Shown here piece after piece: positions 24,401 through 35,309 of a DNA stretch of 64,000 nucleotides. The stretch covers positions 3,224,001 through 3,288,000 of the forward strand of contig JAUJPP010000002.1 of NCBI GenBank assembly GCA_030562195.1, given 5' to 3'. Within the stretch, counting starts at the first letter, position 1. Each line of letters begins with the position of its first letter. The notes under the pieces were generated by a model. It saw nothing but the letters and a program-made list of their open reading frames with translations. It was not told where the DNA came from and did no database searches. This DNA is from Nipponacmea schrenckii. Its lineage: Eukaryota; Mollusca; Gastropoda; Lottiidae. A program made the translations under genes and the position numbers.

Positions 24401-27400
24401 CAGTTTGTGTTCTAAGAAAATGTTACAGTCTAGGACTAGCTCCATATTTTCAACTGTTTGTCATGAACTCAAGTTTCTGTTCTGACTTAACACTACATAT
24501 TGGTTACATTTTTAATTTTTTAGACCTATATTCCAATGTCTGCTGGAGAATGTCATTTAATGAGACAGACTTTACTGAATTTCTTTCAAGATATGCACAT
24601 TAGGGTGAGTGGAAACTTTGCAATTTATAGTTTTGAATGTGTCACAAGTTTATTTTCAGCAACTATGATGTTAAAATCTGTCAGTTTTGATTTTTTGTAT
24701 ATATGACCAAGCATGATTTGAATTTGGAAAATGAAGAGTTTGATTTTCCAAAATGCACAGACTGAGGTTGGAACATATACTTTGTTGTAAAATTGGAATA
24801 CCCTATGTTGATCGGATTTGATATTAGATAAAATAATATAGAATTAATAATAGAATATCAAATTTAATTACAGAAATACTGATGGACTTTTTCAATGTCA
24901 AGCAATGTCTTATGCCTTGACTGTAATAACCACTTTTTTTGTGTCATGGAAATTTGTCAATGAAGTGAATACAAAGCCATAGTGTTAATAGACTTTCTGT
25001 CAAAGGCTCTGATTGGCTGTATTTGCTGACGTACAATCCAAGATATGAAACACTATTGCCGTGGCTATTTCAGTAGAGGGAAGAACGAAGAACGAAATTT
25101 GTAAATAGCTAATGAATATGACATTAGAATAAGTTCAAGGCGTAGACAAATGATTATTGCCATAATATTTATAAATTATAGGTGTCAATATTCTTAAAAG
25201 ATAAAGTGCAAAATAATAATGGTAGATTTATTTTACCAATTGGTGGACCTTTACCATATGGGACAGAAGTTCCTGGAACTATCAGGTAAGTCTCAAAATT
25301 ACACATTTGTTTATAGAAGGAATGTAAAGATAGGCTCAGTTTTCATTAGCCACACTTAATGGGCATTGTTCAAAAGAAACATTGTGTTAGCTGCTTTGCC
25401 AGATGACTTTTGTCTCAGATAAGCATAAGTTCAGATATAATTTTATTCCAAACGATGGGAAATTATATGATGATTGGTGGGCTGATGTGTTTGGTAAACA
25501 TGTTTTAATTCAATGCACATGACACAAATATACAATTAATATTCCAAATTTCTTAACTTCTCATCAACAAATACAACAGATGAATTAATTGAACCCATGT
25601 GATTAAAAAGTTGCCAGATCTATTTTACTCCAGGCTAACCTAGACCTGAAAGGATTGACCACAATTAACTTCTTAATAAATAGCTCCTTTGAATCAAATC
25701 ACAATTATTGTTAATAAAGGTTCACTCAATCAATTTAAAATTAGTTTTATTTTAAAGACAAATTGCGTAGTTAATAATCCTTATTTTAGGAAACCGGTCA
25801 ATAGTAAAAATTGTTTATTGCTTTTTATCAATGGAAAAAAACAAGTAATTGCTTTGGTTATGTTTAAATTTGTATTGAGTAGAATACAACTTAATTTTAA
25901 TTATGTGGATTAGGAATGACAATTGTTAGAAACTGGTTGTATGAATGATGTAGAGAGCGAAGAACAGTTCATAACCAACGCAGTTTTTGTCAACACAACT
26001 TACTATTAACACTGCTCTGGTTGCATATTGGTACCCTCAAATATTAATCATATTGAAATAATCTAGATTATCTCTTAAGATTAGAAGTGCAGACTGATTC
26101 TTTAAATACGGGGCAACTTTTGATTGCTCTATATTTAAAATCTACATTCCAAAATCTAGAGAGAAGTCTGTCTTATCTGTAGATTTAAGTGAAAGTTTAA
26201 AGGGGCCCAGGCTTGATTTTTAGGGGTCGTTTTGGGCCTTTGTTACATTTAAACAGTCCTCAGAAATACTCAAGCTCTAAGAAAATCGCAAAATACCTTG
26301 AAATATACCTCAAACAAAAAATTTCACTTTTCATTTTTTTTCCGTGCTGTACGCGGCTGGTCTCCAGTTAGTCTGAAAATTGTGTGTCCTGTTGACAAAG
26401 TCTACAATTGAAAATACGTTGTAGTCTATTTATATAGATGACCGCTATTGCACGACGGGAAGGATAACTCTTTGACTATCAAGACGAACCGTTTTCCAAT
26501 ATAGCGGGACGTTCGTAATTTCTTACGACATTATGACTTTCAAACACGGATAATTATGTATACACATGGATTTGAAGGCTCAAATTTCAAAGGTAAGCTC
26601 TGTAGACTATTTCTGATTAGCTAACCAAAAGATTTCATGTGTTTGAGGCTGTCGGATGATTGTCCGAAACAAATGAAGCCTGGTCCACTTTAAATTATCT
26701 TGCTGTTAATTAAAGACATTCAAAACTAGTCAAAAGATGTATGTATGCAATTGAACATCGGTATGTGTTTTGTTTGTGGCGGAAAACTTATCCATACAAA
26801 AATAAATTTTCAATGTTTCAACTTAAAATATTGAACTATTACAAACCCAAAAAACTAGATGAAACTGCGTGATTAACAATTAATGTTGTCCATTTTTAAT
26901 CACCCCTTGAAGATAAATACAGGTTGATCAAGTGTATTCATAGATAAATAGCATATTATATTAATATGTATAATACTACCCCTTTAATATGAGAAATGAA
27001 TGATATTTTTCAATATATTTCACACTCAAGATGTTAACTATACAGCTGTATTGGTTAGGTCTGATTATTCAACCAGAAATGATTCAAAAGACTAATCCTG
27101 CTGAACTTGTACCCTAATTACATACCCCAAGGCTACATACCTATTGTTACATATTCTTACAGACTGTTTACCGATGATGGTAGAACTAAAAATGAACAGT
27201 TTCCAGCTGGGGGATCATATACACTGTCTAAAAAGGAAGGTTCATTTGATATGAAAGGAGATAGAGTGACGAAATTTGGAACAAATATGTAAGTAAACCT
27301 GTAGACCAAGTCCTAAGGAGAGAACAAATATATATGATGAAAATGATAATGATAATTAAATCTTTGAGTTGATAATTATTTGATAATAATGTTGAATGAT

Positions 27401-30400
27401 AAGAGAAATAATAGATTTAGAAAATAATTGGATTTTGCTGAACTTTGAACTCAAAGCTGAATCCAATGAATTGGTCTGAATTCTTTATAAAATAATATTT
27501 TAATATATCTACATTTTAGGCATAGTGATAACAACCCAATCTTTATATTTTGAGATAATGGATGACTCCTGCCATTTTGATCGATTGATTATACTGGATA
27601 TTTGTGCCAAATTTTTCAAAAGGCAGCCACCAATTTTCACAACCTTTGATATTTCAGTATTATAAATATAACAATTTAACTAAAGACCTTGTAATAATTT
27701 GATTCATTAATGAAATATTTTGCAGGTATTCTACCTCAAGACCAGTTGAAACTACTGTGATAGCCTCTAAAAATACCATACCTTCATCAGATCTGGTATG
27801 TACAAAAAAATAATGTCTTTAACAGGAAATATAATGTGCCAGTGGTGTACTTGAGAAAATGCTTGTGCTTAAGTTTTTAACCTTTCAATGGTTGATCAGC
27901 ACTTGCAGGCTAGAAAACAAGATTTTTTTAAACTTTTCTTTTAGAGAGTTCACATTGCTGATCAATGTATTCTTAAATTTTGAATAGGACACCAGTAATC
28001 CTAATCCTTTAGCAAAGGCTCATCTTGACTTGTTATCACAATTAATTGGTACTAAACAAATGATAGATAAATCAGAATTTAGATTGAACCTATTTAAAAC
28101 AGATGAAGAAGAAAGGTAAATAAAATAAAGTACCATGTACATGTACCAAGGTACAAATATAATGAACATATAATAACATATGGCTATCCCTTAGTAACGC
28201 ATTCACTTAATTGCATTGTTGACAATCAAAATAGCTTTACACCTTAAGAAATGAAATAGGTGCCCATTTTTATCCATCTTGTCTCTATACTGTTGTTGAC
28301 AGCTAAAGATTTTGCATGCTGTGATGGTGCTAATAGCCATGGGTTCAAAATCCTAAGCCAAATTAATACTTGATGAATTTATCAGGAGCATCATTAGGGG
28401 TTTTAGGGAGCATCTTCACATATTAACAGTATGTACTGATTACACTTTTTCAGCAAAGCTGCAGCCATAAGACCTATTGAAACAACAGAATCACAAGTAG
28501 TCAAAATTGATGCTTCTAAAGTAAGTCAATTTCCTTAAAAACATTGTAACATGTTTACCTTCTACAAAGAAAATGATACAATAGGCTAGAAATTTTATCA
28601 TGAAATCATAATAGGGGAGTGTTGGTGTCCTTATTGCTTGTTACATCAGTAAATTATTAGATTTGATATTTATAATATACATGTTGTCCATGCCAACCGG
28701 CATAGTACAAAACATTGTTTGTTGTCCATTCACTTTTGGTCCATGTCTCTTCTATAGAGAATTTTAAGCAGACAAAATAAAAAACAAAAGAATTCCTAAA
28801 TAACTGTTGCCTGTAGAGTGAGTAGAGTTGCACAATATAGCCAGTACTATGAAAACGCAAACATAAGTCGGACACGATATTTTAGTGAAAATTATCAGGT
28901 CATTATGAAAATCAATAGGGATCATCTCCATATTGACAATAACTAAATCAAAAACAAAAGAGTCCATAGAGAACTGTTGCCAGTAGAGTGAGCACGAGTT
29001 GCACCCTACAGCTAGTAATACACCATAAATCAGAGAAAAATCATCGGATCATCATGAATATCAATAGGGATCATCTTCATAATCTTGGCAATGATCTTTC
29101 CCGGATTATCCGTACCCATTTACAGCTGGGTGGTCTGGAATTATGAGTGATGATGACTTATTCAATGTCATTGAACTTTTACACACCAATTGAGATTAGA
29201 CCTCACGTCCGACATTTTCAATGTATCTAAGCATGACGTTGTGACGTTAAGAACCAACGCTCTAACGTGCTATAGAACCGAAATATGTATGATTTTCGTT
29301 GAAAAGATAAAAACACACACACTCACATTAACAGATATATTATCTATTGTTAGAGTGATATGAGAACAAAATTTCTATAAAAAGCACAAGCCTAAGTCAT
29401 GAAGTCAGAACCATATCTGGTAACATTCTTTTTAAAATTGTCACGATCATCCAGATTCTACATATTGATTATGGTCTTTAATTAATCAAGGTCTTCTAAT
29501 GTCTAGAAAAATATATTGATTTTAAAATTTTTGTAATTGAACCTTATCTACGTAATAAAATATTGATTGTGGATTATACTTATTGCAATAATTGGATATT
29601 TTATCTCTTGGTTTTATATTTTTTTAAATTAAAATTGTTATTCATCCATAAAACTATGTACATGTAATCCATTTAACCTTCCATCAAACTAAGTAATTTT
29701 TAAACGTCCTTCATTTTTTTAAAAACAATTACAAAGTTTAATGCGTTAAACAGAGATTCTATTTGTCCAACTGATGGAATATGTAAGGAATGAATGTGGA
29801 TCTTGTTATCGTTATGGGAAAATACACCCTGGTTTATCAGATGACAAGAAAAATGACCCGGCAAAGCGGGTCATGTACATCTTTCATTTGGATGAGATAA
29901 TCCCAAATGTTTTTTATGTAATAGTTAAAACGCCTGAAACCATTGCCAACCAAGCTTAGGGAGCGTGTCATTGCCACAAATCTTAAAATTGAATCATTCT
30001 TTGCTTGAAGAAGAATTTGGCGACATATTGTTGCATGCCAAAATGCAATAAACACCAGTTTATGTAACTGGTTCTTGTAGTTGAGAGAAGAAACACAAAT
30101 ATACTCTTAATGAAATTTTTACATCTTTTCTATCTTTTCTGAGTCGTAGCATCCCTGTAATCAAACTGGAACCAGAGTCAATACCCAGACAAAACGGGGA
30201 AATAATTAGCCCAAAGTCTATTTAATCTATTGTATGTGTGGGAGTGCATTTATTTCCATCCTTGCAATTTATCTTCTTTTATATTTTCTCATTATATTTG
30301 AATAAACAATAGAGACTATTTTTAGTAAAATCATGGTATCTTGAATAATATTAAACTGATTGTTTAAACTCTAACTATTTATTTTTGTGATTCTATAAGC

Positions 30401-32043
30401 ACCACATTTAAATTTTACCTCTTTGTTAAGACATGTAGTGGCAAGAAATATTTCCTCGTCAGGTCATTTTATTGACTCTTAATAAACCAGATTAGATACT
30501 GAACTTCTCAGTTTTGTTTATGTTATTTATATAATTTTTTATTATTGATGTATTGAGCACTTTTTAAACTGTGAACTGTGTTGTTATAGAACATACACAT
30601 TTGCAGTTGCCATAGATTCTATTGCATAGACCATGAAATGTTTAGACAAGCAGTTGCCTAGCAAGATACGCCCACTTTAAAATATATTTTCTGTTTTAAA
30701 ACAGTCAGAATCTCTTTACATTATTTAGGTCTAATCCAAGTTCTTATCAATATAGATGATATATATAAGTTTTAGAATAGATTAGATAAGCTTTTTGCAA
30801 CAGCATGTGAATATACAATATATAATGCTATAGTATTGATAAAAAATTCCAATGCATGACAATAGCATGTGTTGAACAGGGCTGTTGATTTATCTGTATT
30901 TGCCAGTCATATGTAATTGGAGTTCCAAAATGACTCCAATTTGGATCTTTAGGACATTTTGCTATGCACATCTGATATATTTATTGCAGATTCCATGCAT
31001 TCTTGATAACAAGCGGTTGCCTAGCAAGATATGCCCACTTTAAAATATAACTTCTGTTTTAACACAGGCAGACACTCTAACATTATTTAGTTCTAATCCA
31101 AGTTCTCATCAATATAAATATTATCACCAAATTTGATTCAATTCAGATGAAACCTAGTCTCTATTGCATTTACTAGCTAATTTTCATTTGTTTGGTTTGG
31201 TGTTTAGTCAAGGGCAATATCTCAAATATAGTCCATTGAAAAACAGTCAATATTGAACTTGTTCAAGATCTCATCAATGAAAATGATCACATCAAATTTC
31301 ATTCAAATCAGATAAAAACTTTATTGTCTATCGCAATCATAAGCCAATTTCGCTGCGTTATGACTAAGTCAAGTGCAATAACTCAAAAACAGTTTATCGA
31401 AAAATCGTCAATTTCTAACTTGACCAAGGTCTCATCAACTTCAATGATCACACCAAATTCATTCAAATCAAACGAAAACTGTTGTCTCTATTGTGTTCAC
31501 AAGCCTATTTCGACATTTCTATTTTCTATTCTATTTCTATTTATAGTCAAGGGCAAAAAACGTCCACTGAAAAAGTTGTCACTATCAAACCTGTCCAAGA
31601 TCTCATCAATATATATAATACACCAAATTTCATTCAAATCAAATAAAATTGTGATCTCTATCGCGTTCATAAGCCAATTTTCAGGCGTTTTGACTAAATC
31701 AAGTGCATTAACTAAAAAACTGTACATCGAAAAATCGCCTTATATAAAAATGGTCAAATTGAAATAAAGATTATAAATGCAAATTGATGCATGCAAATGG
31801 GTTGATATTGGAATGCAAAAATGGCACAAAATCAGGATAATCTAGAATGACTGGTTGGTACAGAAACTTTGATGTGTGCACTATCCTTTAACCATATGTG
31901 GAGGTAGGCCTATCAATGTCTATTTTGTATTTCAGAAAGCTAAGAATCCAGAGTTAAGTCGTATAATGGGTGAATTATCGGTAGATAATAGTGACAGAAG
32001 TAATGACGATGGTGATGATTTACTAGATCTCATGGATAGTTAA
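18421..32043 (+). CDS. OSCP1: OSCP1 (organic solute carrier partner 1) homologue
   Basis: Ten coding exons: 18421-18532, 21418-21572, 22840-23007, 24524-24604, 25182-25285, 27163-27288, 27726-27795, 27988-28115, 28454-28520, 31936-32043. The phases join exactly to give 1,119 nt and 372 aa (human 379), so the protein is complete. Conserved blocks are the start MSLKTLPLLFINLGGEMVYI, RFMEELFKPQTLYSKKAMRT, LAHASIMRLNAASMDK, NNNGRFILP, KEGSFDMKGDRV, FRLNLFKTDEEE, RIMGEL and the acidic C-terminus DDLLDLMDS. OSCP1 (NOR1, oxidored-nitro domain protein) modulates organic solute uptake in mammalian cells and has been linked to cilia; no catalytic site is established. Intron 1 ends in a tandem array of decoy acceptors, and intron 3 starts with a 97-bp minisatellite. 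The gene diverges from the P450 and converges with POLDIP3. Confidence 0.97.
21036..21417 (+). repeat. Six tandem decoy copies of the OSCP1 exon-2 splice acceptor and exon start
   Basis: Units of 61-71 bp start at 21036, 21098, 21160, 21222, 21293 and 21354. The seventh copy, at 21418, is the real exon 2. Each unit has a T-rich tract, CAG (CTG in copy 2), about 33 nt nearly identical to the exon start (TTTTACATGATATTGTATCT, then the CCATGTTTAGTA-type block), and 'caatacaatagtttatgta'. In the exon frame every decoy reads VLHDIVS.MFS and then reaches TAG about 15 codons in. Confidence 0.95.
21674..21800. repeat. Long palindromic hairpin in OSCP1 intron 2
   Basis: 'aggatatcctatggctacgagtggatatggtttttatgccatgagtgcttgtgatatc' is followed by its near-exact reverse complement, ending 'ggatatcct'. 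The arms are about 58 nt with almost no loop (centre at 'gatatc'). This is typical of a foldback element. Confidence 0.85.
21825..22210. repeat. Two tandem ~200-bp copies next to the hairpin
   Basis: The block 'aacgatgacagcctttggcc', 'ccgcccatcgaatacca' ... 'catctag', 'catcacagacata', 'cata' occurs at about 21840-22015 and again at about 22045-22210. Both copies are non-coding and lie in OSCP1 intron 2. Confidence 0.85.
22364..22465. repeat. Small inverted-repeat element, ~100 bp
   Basis: The terminal 'tctggacacaattatat' is mirrored exactly by 'atataattgtgtccaga'. This is a probable small MITE in OSCP1 intron 2. Confidence 0.75.
23025..23990. repeat. 97-bp minisatellite in OSCP1 intron 3
   Basis: About ten near-identical units, each containing 'tcctctgtatgtaaatttat', 'catctctaataattatattg', 'cgtctttatgtaaattctat' and 'gcaagttattgtt.atatagc'. 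The spacing, measured at the 'atgaagtcct' word, is 97 bp, with one 95-bp unit. The array starts within about 20 nt of the exon-3 donor at 23008. Alternating g/t and c/t variants suggest higher-order duplication of unit pairs. Confidence 0.97.
26195..26696. repeat. ~500-bp MITE-like element in OSCP1 intron 5
   Basis: The left terminus 'gtttaaaggggcccaggcttgatttt' is mirrored by the right terminus 'aaatgaagcctggtccactttaaatt'. The interior has more GC than the flanks and no ORF. The terminal inverted repeats are about 22 bp with mismatches, consistent with a non-autonomous DNA transposon. Confidence 0.7.
29097..29280 (-). repeat. tRNA-derived SINE, family 1, copy in OSCP1 intron 9
   Basis: On the minus strand the head reads GGTTCTATAGCACGTTAGAG, then CGTTGG (A-box-like). 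About 50 nt on comes a B-box-like region (GTCGGACGTGAGGTCTAATC), then a body with 'ggattatccgtacccattta' in plus-strand terms. Related copies lie at 38004-38158 and 58349-58575, all in the same orientation. This is a retroposon and not a functional tRNA. Confidence 0.65.
29852..29875. repeat. Short GC-rich hairpin 'gacccggcaaagcgggtc'
   Basis: An 18-nt stem-loop with a 6-7-bp GC stem sits in otherwise AT-rich intron sequence (OSCP1 intron 9), within a 61-codon ORF that I do not regard as a gene. Such GC stem-loops can mark the end of a mobile element. No complete element was delimited. Confidence 0.4.
30590..31745. repeat. Dispersed-repeat cluster with long-period direct repeats (OSCP1 intron 9)
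   Basis: The block 'gttgcctagcaagata.gcccactttaaaatat', plus 'ctaatccaagttct.atcaatata', occurs at about 30650 and 31015. From about 31140 a period of about 165 bp is visible: 'aagatctcatcaa..a', 'accaaatttcattcaaatca', 'gtctctattgcgtt.a.aagcc', 'aagtcaagtgcaataactcaaaa'. The 147-codon plus-strand ORF at 31324-31767 lies wholly in these repeats. Part of the block at 30768-30995 is also found, reversed, at 54175-54463. Confidence 0.75.
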
Positions 32044-33007
32044 AATAATTTAGATAGATATTCAAAAAAATCACATCTTAAAGCCAATGTCACATCTCAT
32101 TATATACCTTTTATACCTTATATCATAGCAGATTCAACATTTTCCAGTCTTTGTAGTTTAGAAAAATATTTTCTTTTATTTATCTCATTAAAATTTTACA
32201 TTTACACTTCAAGCAAAGTCAAATAAGAAAGATTGACCTGTTGTGAATTATAGAATTAGACTTGATATTGCCTTTAAGATTATTATAGCTAAATGTAAAG
32301 AAATCCAGTTGGTATTTATTTATTTAGTGTTGTAATGTTAATTTAATGTATGCCATCATCGTCAATTAATTTGAATATTTTCAGTAGCTTCAACTTAGGA
32401 TCTGATTAATATTATGATGAAATATTACATTATATGGTGTGGCCTTATTCAGAAAGATTTTATCTTCAATAATTTTGTTTACAGTGAATACACTTTATTT
32501 TGAGTTAATTAATGCATCTGTTTTTCTGCCATTTTAGCACGATTCCGTCCACCAATTGAAACTTAACATTCCAAAATAACAAAGGTGATGTTTATAAGAT
32601 AAAGCTCAATAATATAAGTGATTCAAATTAGGTTGTATTTAAAACCCTATGTGATCTTTGATCGACATATTGTGAGTTATTAGGTCTTAAATCCAAATTA
32701 ATGACTTTGTAACCGTTCATTTATTACTAGCACCTGGTTAGTCCATTGTTTGTGTGTTATTAAATATAGCTGTTAAGATCTATGTGAATCTTATTTTATT
32801 TTTCTATATAATTTGTTATGATCCGTCCATGTTGTATTTCACTTACTTTTAGTGTATTATAACATACTTTTTTTATCAAAAAGATAATTCATTTAAAATC
32901 AGACATTCAAGCTTAGAAGATGTCAAGAGTTCATATTCCCTTTCATAACATTTCCTATACACTAATGCTTTTTCTGTGTCAGTCCATTTGACCTGCATTA
33001 CTGATAA

Positions 33008-33085
33008 GAAGAAATAGTTGAACCCTAGATCTTCAGGTTAGGGGGTAAGTATGTTACTCACTGAACCACCTTGGCTCCCGGCACT
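33008..33085 (-). repeat. tRNA-like SINE remnant, family 3, downstream of OSCP1
   Basis: On the minus strand it reads AGCCAAGGTGGTTCAGTGAG, then TAACATACTTACC...GATCTAGGGTTCAACTATT. The A-box-like and B-box-like parts are spaced as in tRNA-derived SINE heads. It would fall within the OSCP1 3' UTR if the poly(A) signal at 33170 is used. A similar head lies at 53640-53705. Confidence 0.45.
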
Positions 33086-33169
33086 TAAGTGGAAGAGGCC
33101 TTGGATAGCAAAATGTTTCTTTATTTTTCTAAAGTTTGAATTTTGTATGCCTATTTGTCAATGTTTAAA

Positions 33170-33175
33170 AATAAA
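33170..33175 (+). terminator. Candidate OSCP1 poly(A) signal
   Basis: AATAAA on the plus strand lies about 1.1 kb after the OSCP1 stop (32041-32043). Other AT-rich hexamers are present, so the real 3' end is uncertain. Confidence 0.3.
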
Positions 33176-35309
33176 ATAACTGTGATGAATTTGAATTATT
33201 TATGAACCTATAGGTTTTGACCCTCAAAAACACTTATCTGTTTTTAAATGACTAATGAATTAATGTTACAGATACTCAAATTGTTATTGAGTCTTAATAG
33301 ATGACTTTTTGTTCAAAAAATATTCTATAGACTATACCTTTAAATGTAAAACCATTTTTAATCCTTTGTGGATAAAATACACAAACAATATATTAACATT
33401 ATTCACAACTCATAATACTCATTATAAATTACTTAACATCAAAAAAGAGCAAATTTGTTTTCAACATGACATCAGTTGTCTTTACTAAAGCTTGTGAGAC
33501 TAGAGAAATCAAACAAAACCAATTTAAAATATTTTCTACTCAGATAAACTACCAAAAAACATGCAATAACATTTATATTTGGTAAAATATTGTTATAAAC
33601 TCAAATCAGAATGAAAATTAAAGGGTATTCTAGTGTGTTTCTATGATGAAAACATAAAATAAGAATTTTTCTTCTTCTAAACGAGATCCTACACTTTGTT
33701 TATTACACAAATTATATACATATTTACACTCAAAATAACCAAAAATATTTTTTAGACAACTATGTCTTTATTATTTAATGAACATTAACATAATGAAATG
33801 AAACTATAATACAGTGAACAGATAAAGAAAGTTAACATATTATTCAGAGTTAAGACACAATAGGATTTTAAGATTTTATTATAGACCAGTATATGACATT
33901 CATCTGACACCAGTTTTGGTAACAGATGCGAGTCTTAGGAACTGTGAGATGCCAGATACGACAAGGTTCTCATTGTACCACAATTAAGAGTTAAATATTT
34001 TCTGTACTTTGCAATGTTTCTTTATTCAGAAAGCTATGTTGTCAATGTGATTAACGTATAGCTTATTATGGAAATCATACTCTTTATATCCGAAGTGGCT
34101 ATACAAATTGTCATTTTCTGTGTGAGAGTCCATACATAATTAAGTCAAAAGCACCCTTATTCTCATTTCAGATAACGCAAACACATTTAATAAAGGTCAG
34201 ATTGTCCAGAACTGGACCTTATCATTGATTCAATTTTAATTCTAGTCAAATTTTCCTAACTGAAAGCTGAGTATTTTTTTCAGAACCTACTTTTATAATG
34301 ACACTGAAATCAATACTGATTTAATAATGAAAACAGATTTTCAAAAAAATGTTTTACATGAAATTAATGAAGTGAACAGGAACATATCTACAATAGACCT
34401 AGCCTAGAAGGGCTATAAATAATACATGAACATATTTAATAAAGTCTATAACATTACTATTGATACTGAAATAAAATTGTTAGGCCTGAAATTCCATCAA
34501 ATTATAAGAGAAGTCTGAGAGAGTCCTTTGAATGCTTTACTAAAATAATTTTTTAATACAATTCCTGCACTGTGAATTGAAGAGGACTTTCAGAAAATGC
34601 AGTCAGAATCAAACCTATTTTCAAAGATTTGGAAACGAAATGAAATGGGAAATGGAGTTTATGTCCTACTCTTCAAAGATTTGGAGATTTTCAGATGGAA
34701 ATATAAACTAAATCAATTTGTCAAAAAACATAATAGAAATTTGAATTAGAGCTCTATTGTCTAAAAAAATATATTTAACTTTATCGTTTAAGTTATGAGA
34801 CCTCTTCCCATTCAAACAACTTATAGTAAATATTTTATCAGAAAATAATCATATACCTCACATTTCAAGGATTCTAAAATTAAATAATCAGAGAAGACAA
34901 CAAGTTTCCATGAGAAAAACTTACCAATTTTACCTTATATTACAATATTTTGTAAAATGTAGTTTAGTTCACAGTATTCAGATGTTTGTTTATAGCATCA
35001 TTCAGGTTCAGAAAAAGAACTACCTATACTGAAGTAGATATAGAGTCAGTGTCTTCTAATATATTAATATTATTAAAAAAGTTTAGATCATATCTCTCAA
35101 TGTGAAACTAGGGTCAATCAAGATCAAAACAAAGTAATGAAAATCACAAGCAATTTAAGTATTTCTTTTGTAACTATGGAAAGTATGTTGGAATCTCTCT
35201 GATATACAAAAGTTAGGTAGAAATTACTGCTTAAAAGAGGAAAAATCCCAACTTCTTAACAATACGGTTGTATCATTTAACCAGTAAACATTTTTAAATT
35301 TGTAAGAGT
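33176..35309. other. Convergent intergenic / 3' UTR region, OSCP1 and POLDIP3
   Basis: I see no additional exon. The stretch is AT-rich and lies between two convergent genes, so it should contain the POLDIP3 3' UTR (minus strand). Minus-strand AATAAA hexamers occur, for example at 34021-34026, but none stands out. Confidence 0.4.

Noticed and set aside
29774..29959. 61-codon plus-strand ORF
   Set aside because: It lies in OSCP1 intron 9 and includes a GC-rich hairpin typical of mobile-element ends. No family is recognised and there are no splice sites.
31324..31767. 147-codon plus-strand ORF, one of the longer open frames in the window
   Set aside because: It lies entirely in ~165-bp-period repeats in OSCP1 intron 9. 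The repetition (FKSN, SAITQK/SALTKK-type words) reflects the repeats, and there is no family match.
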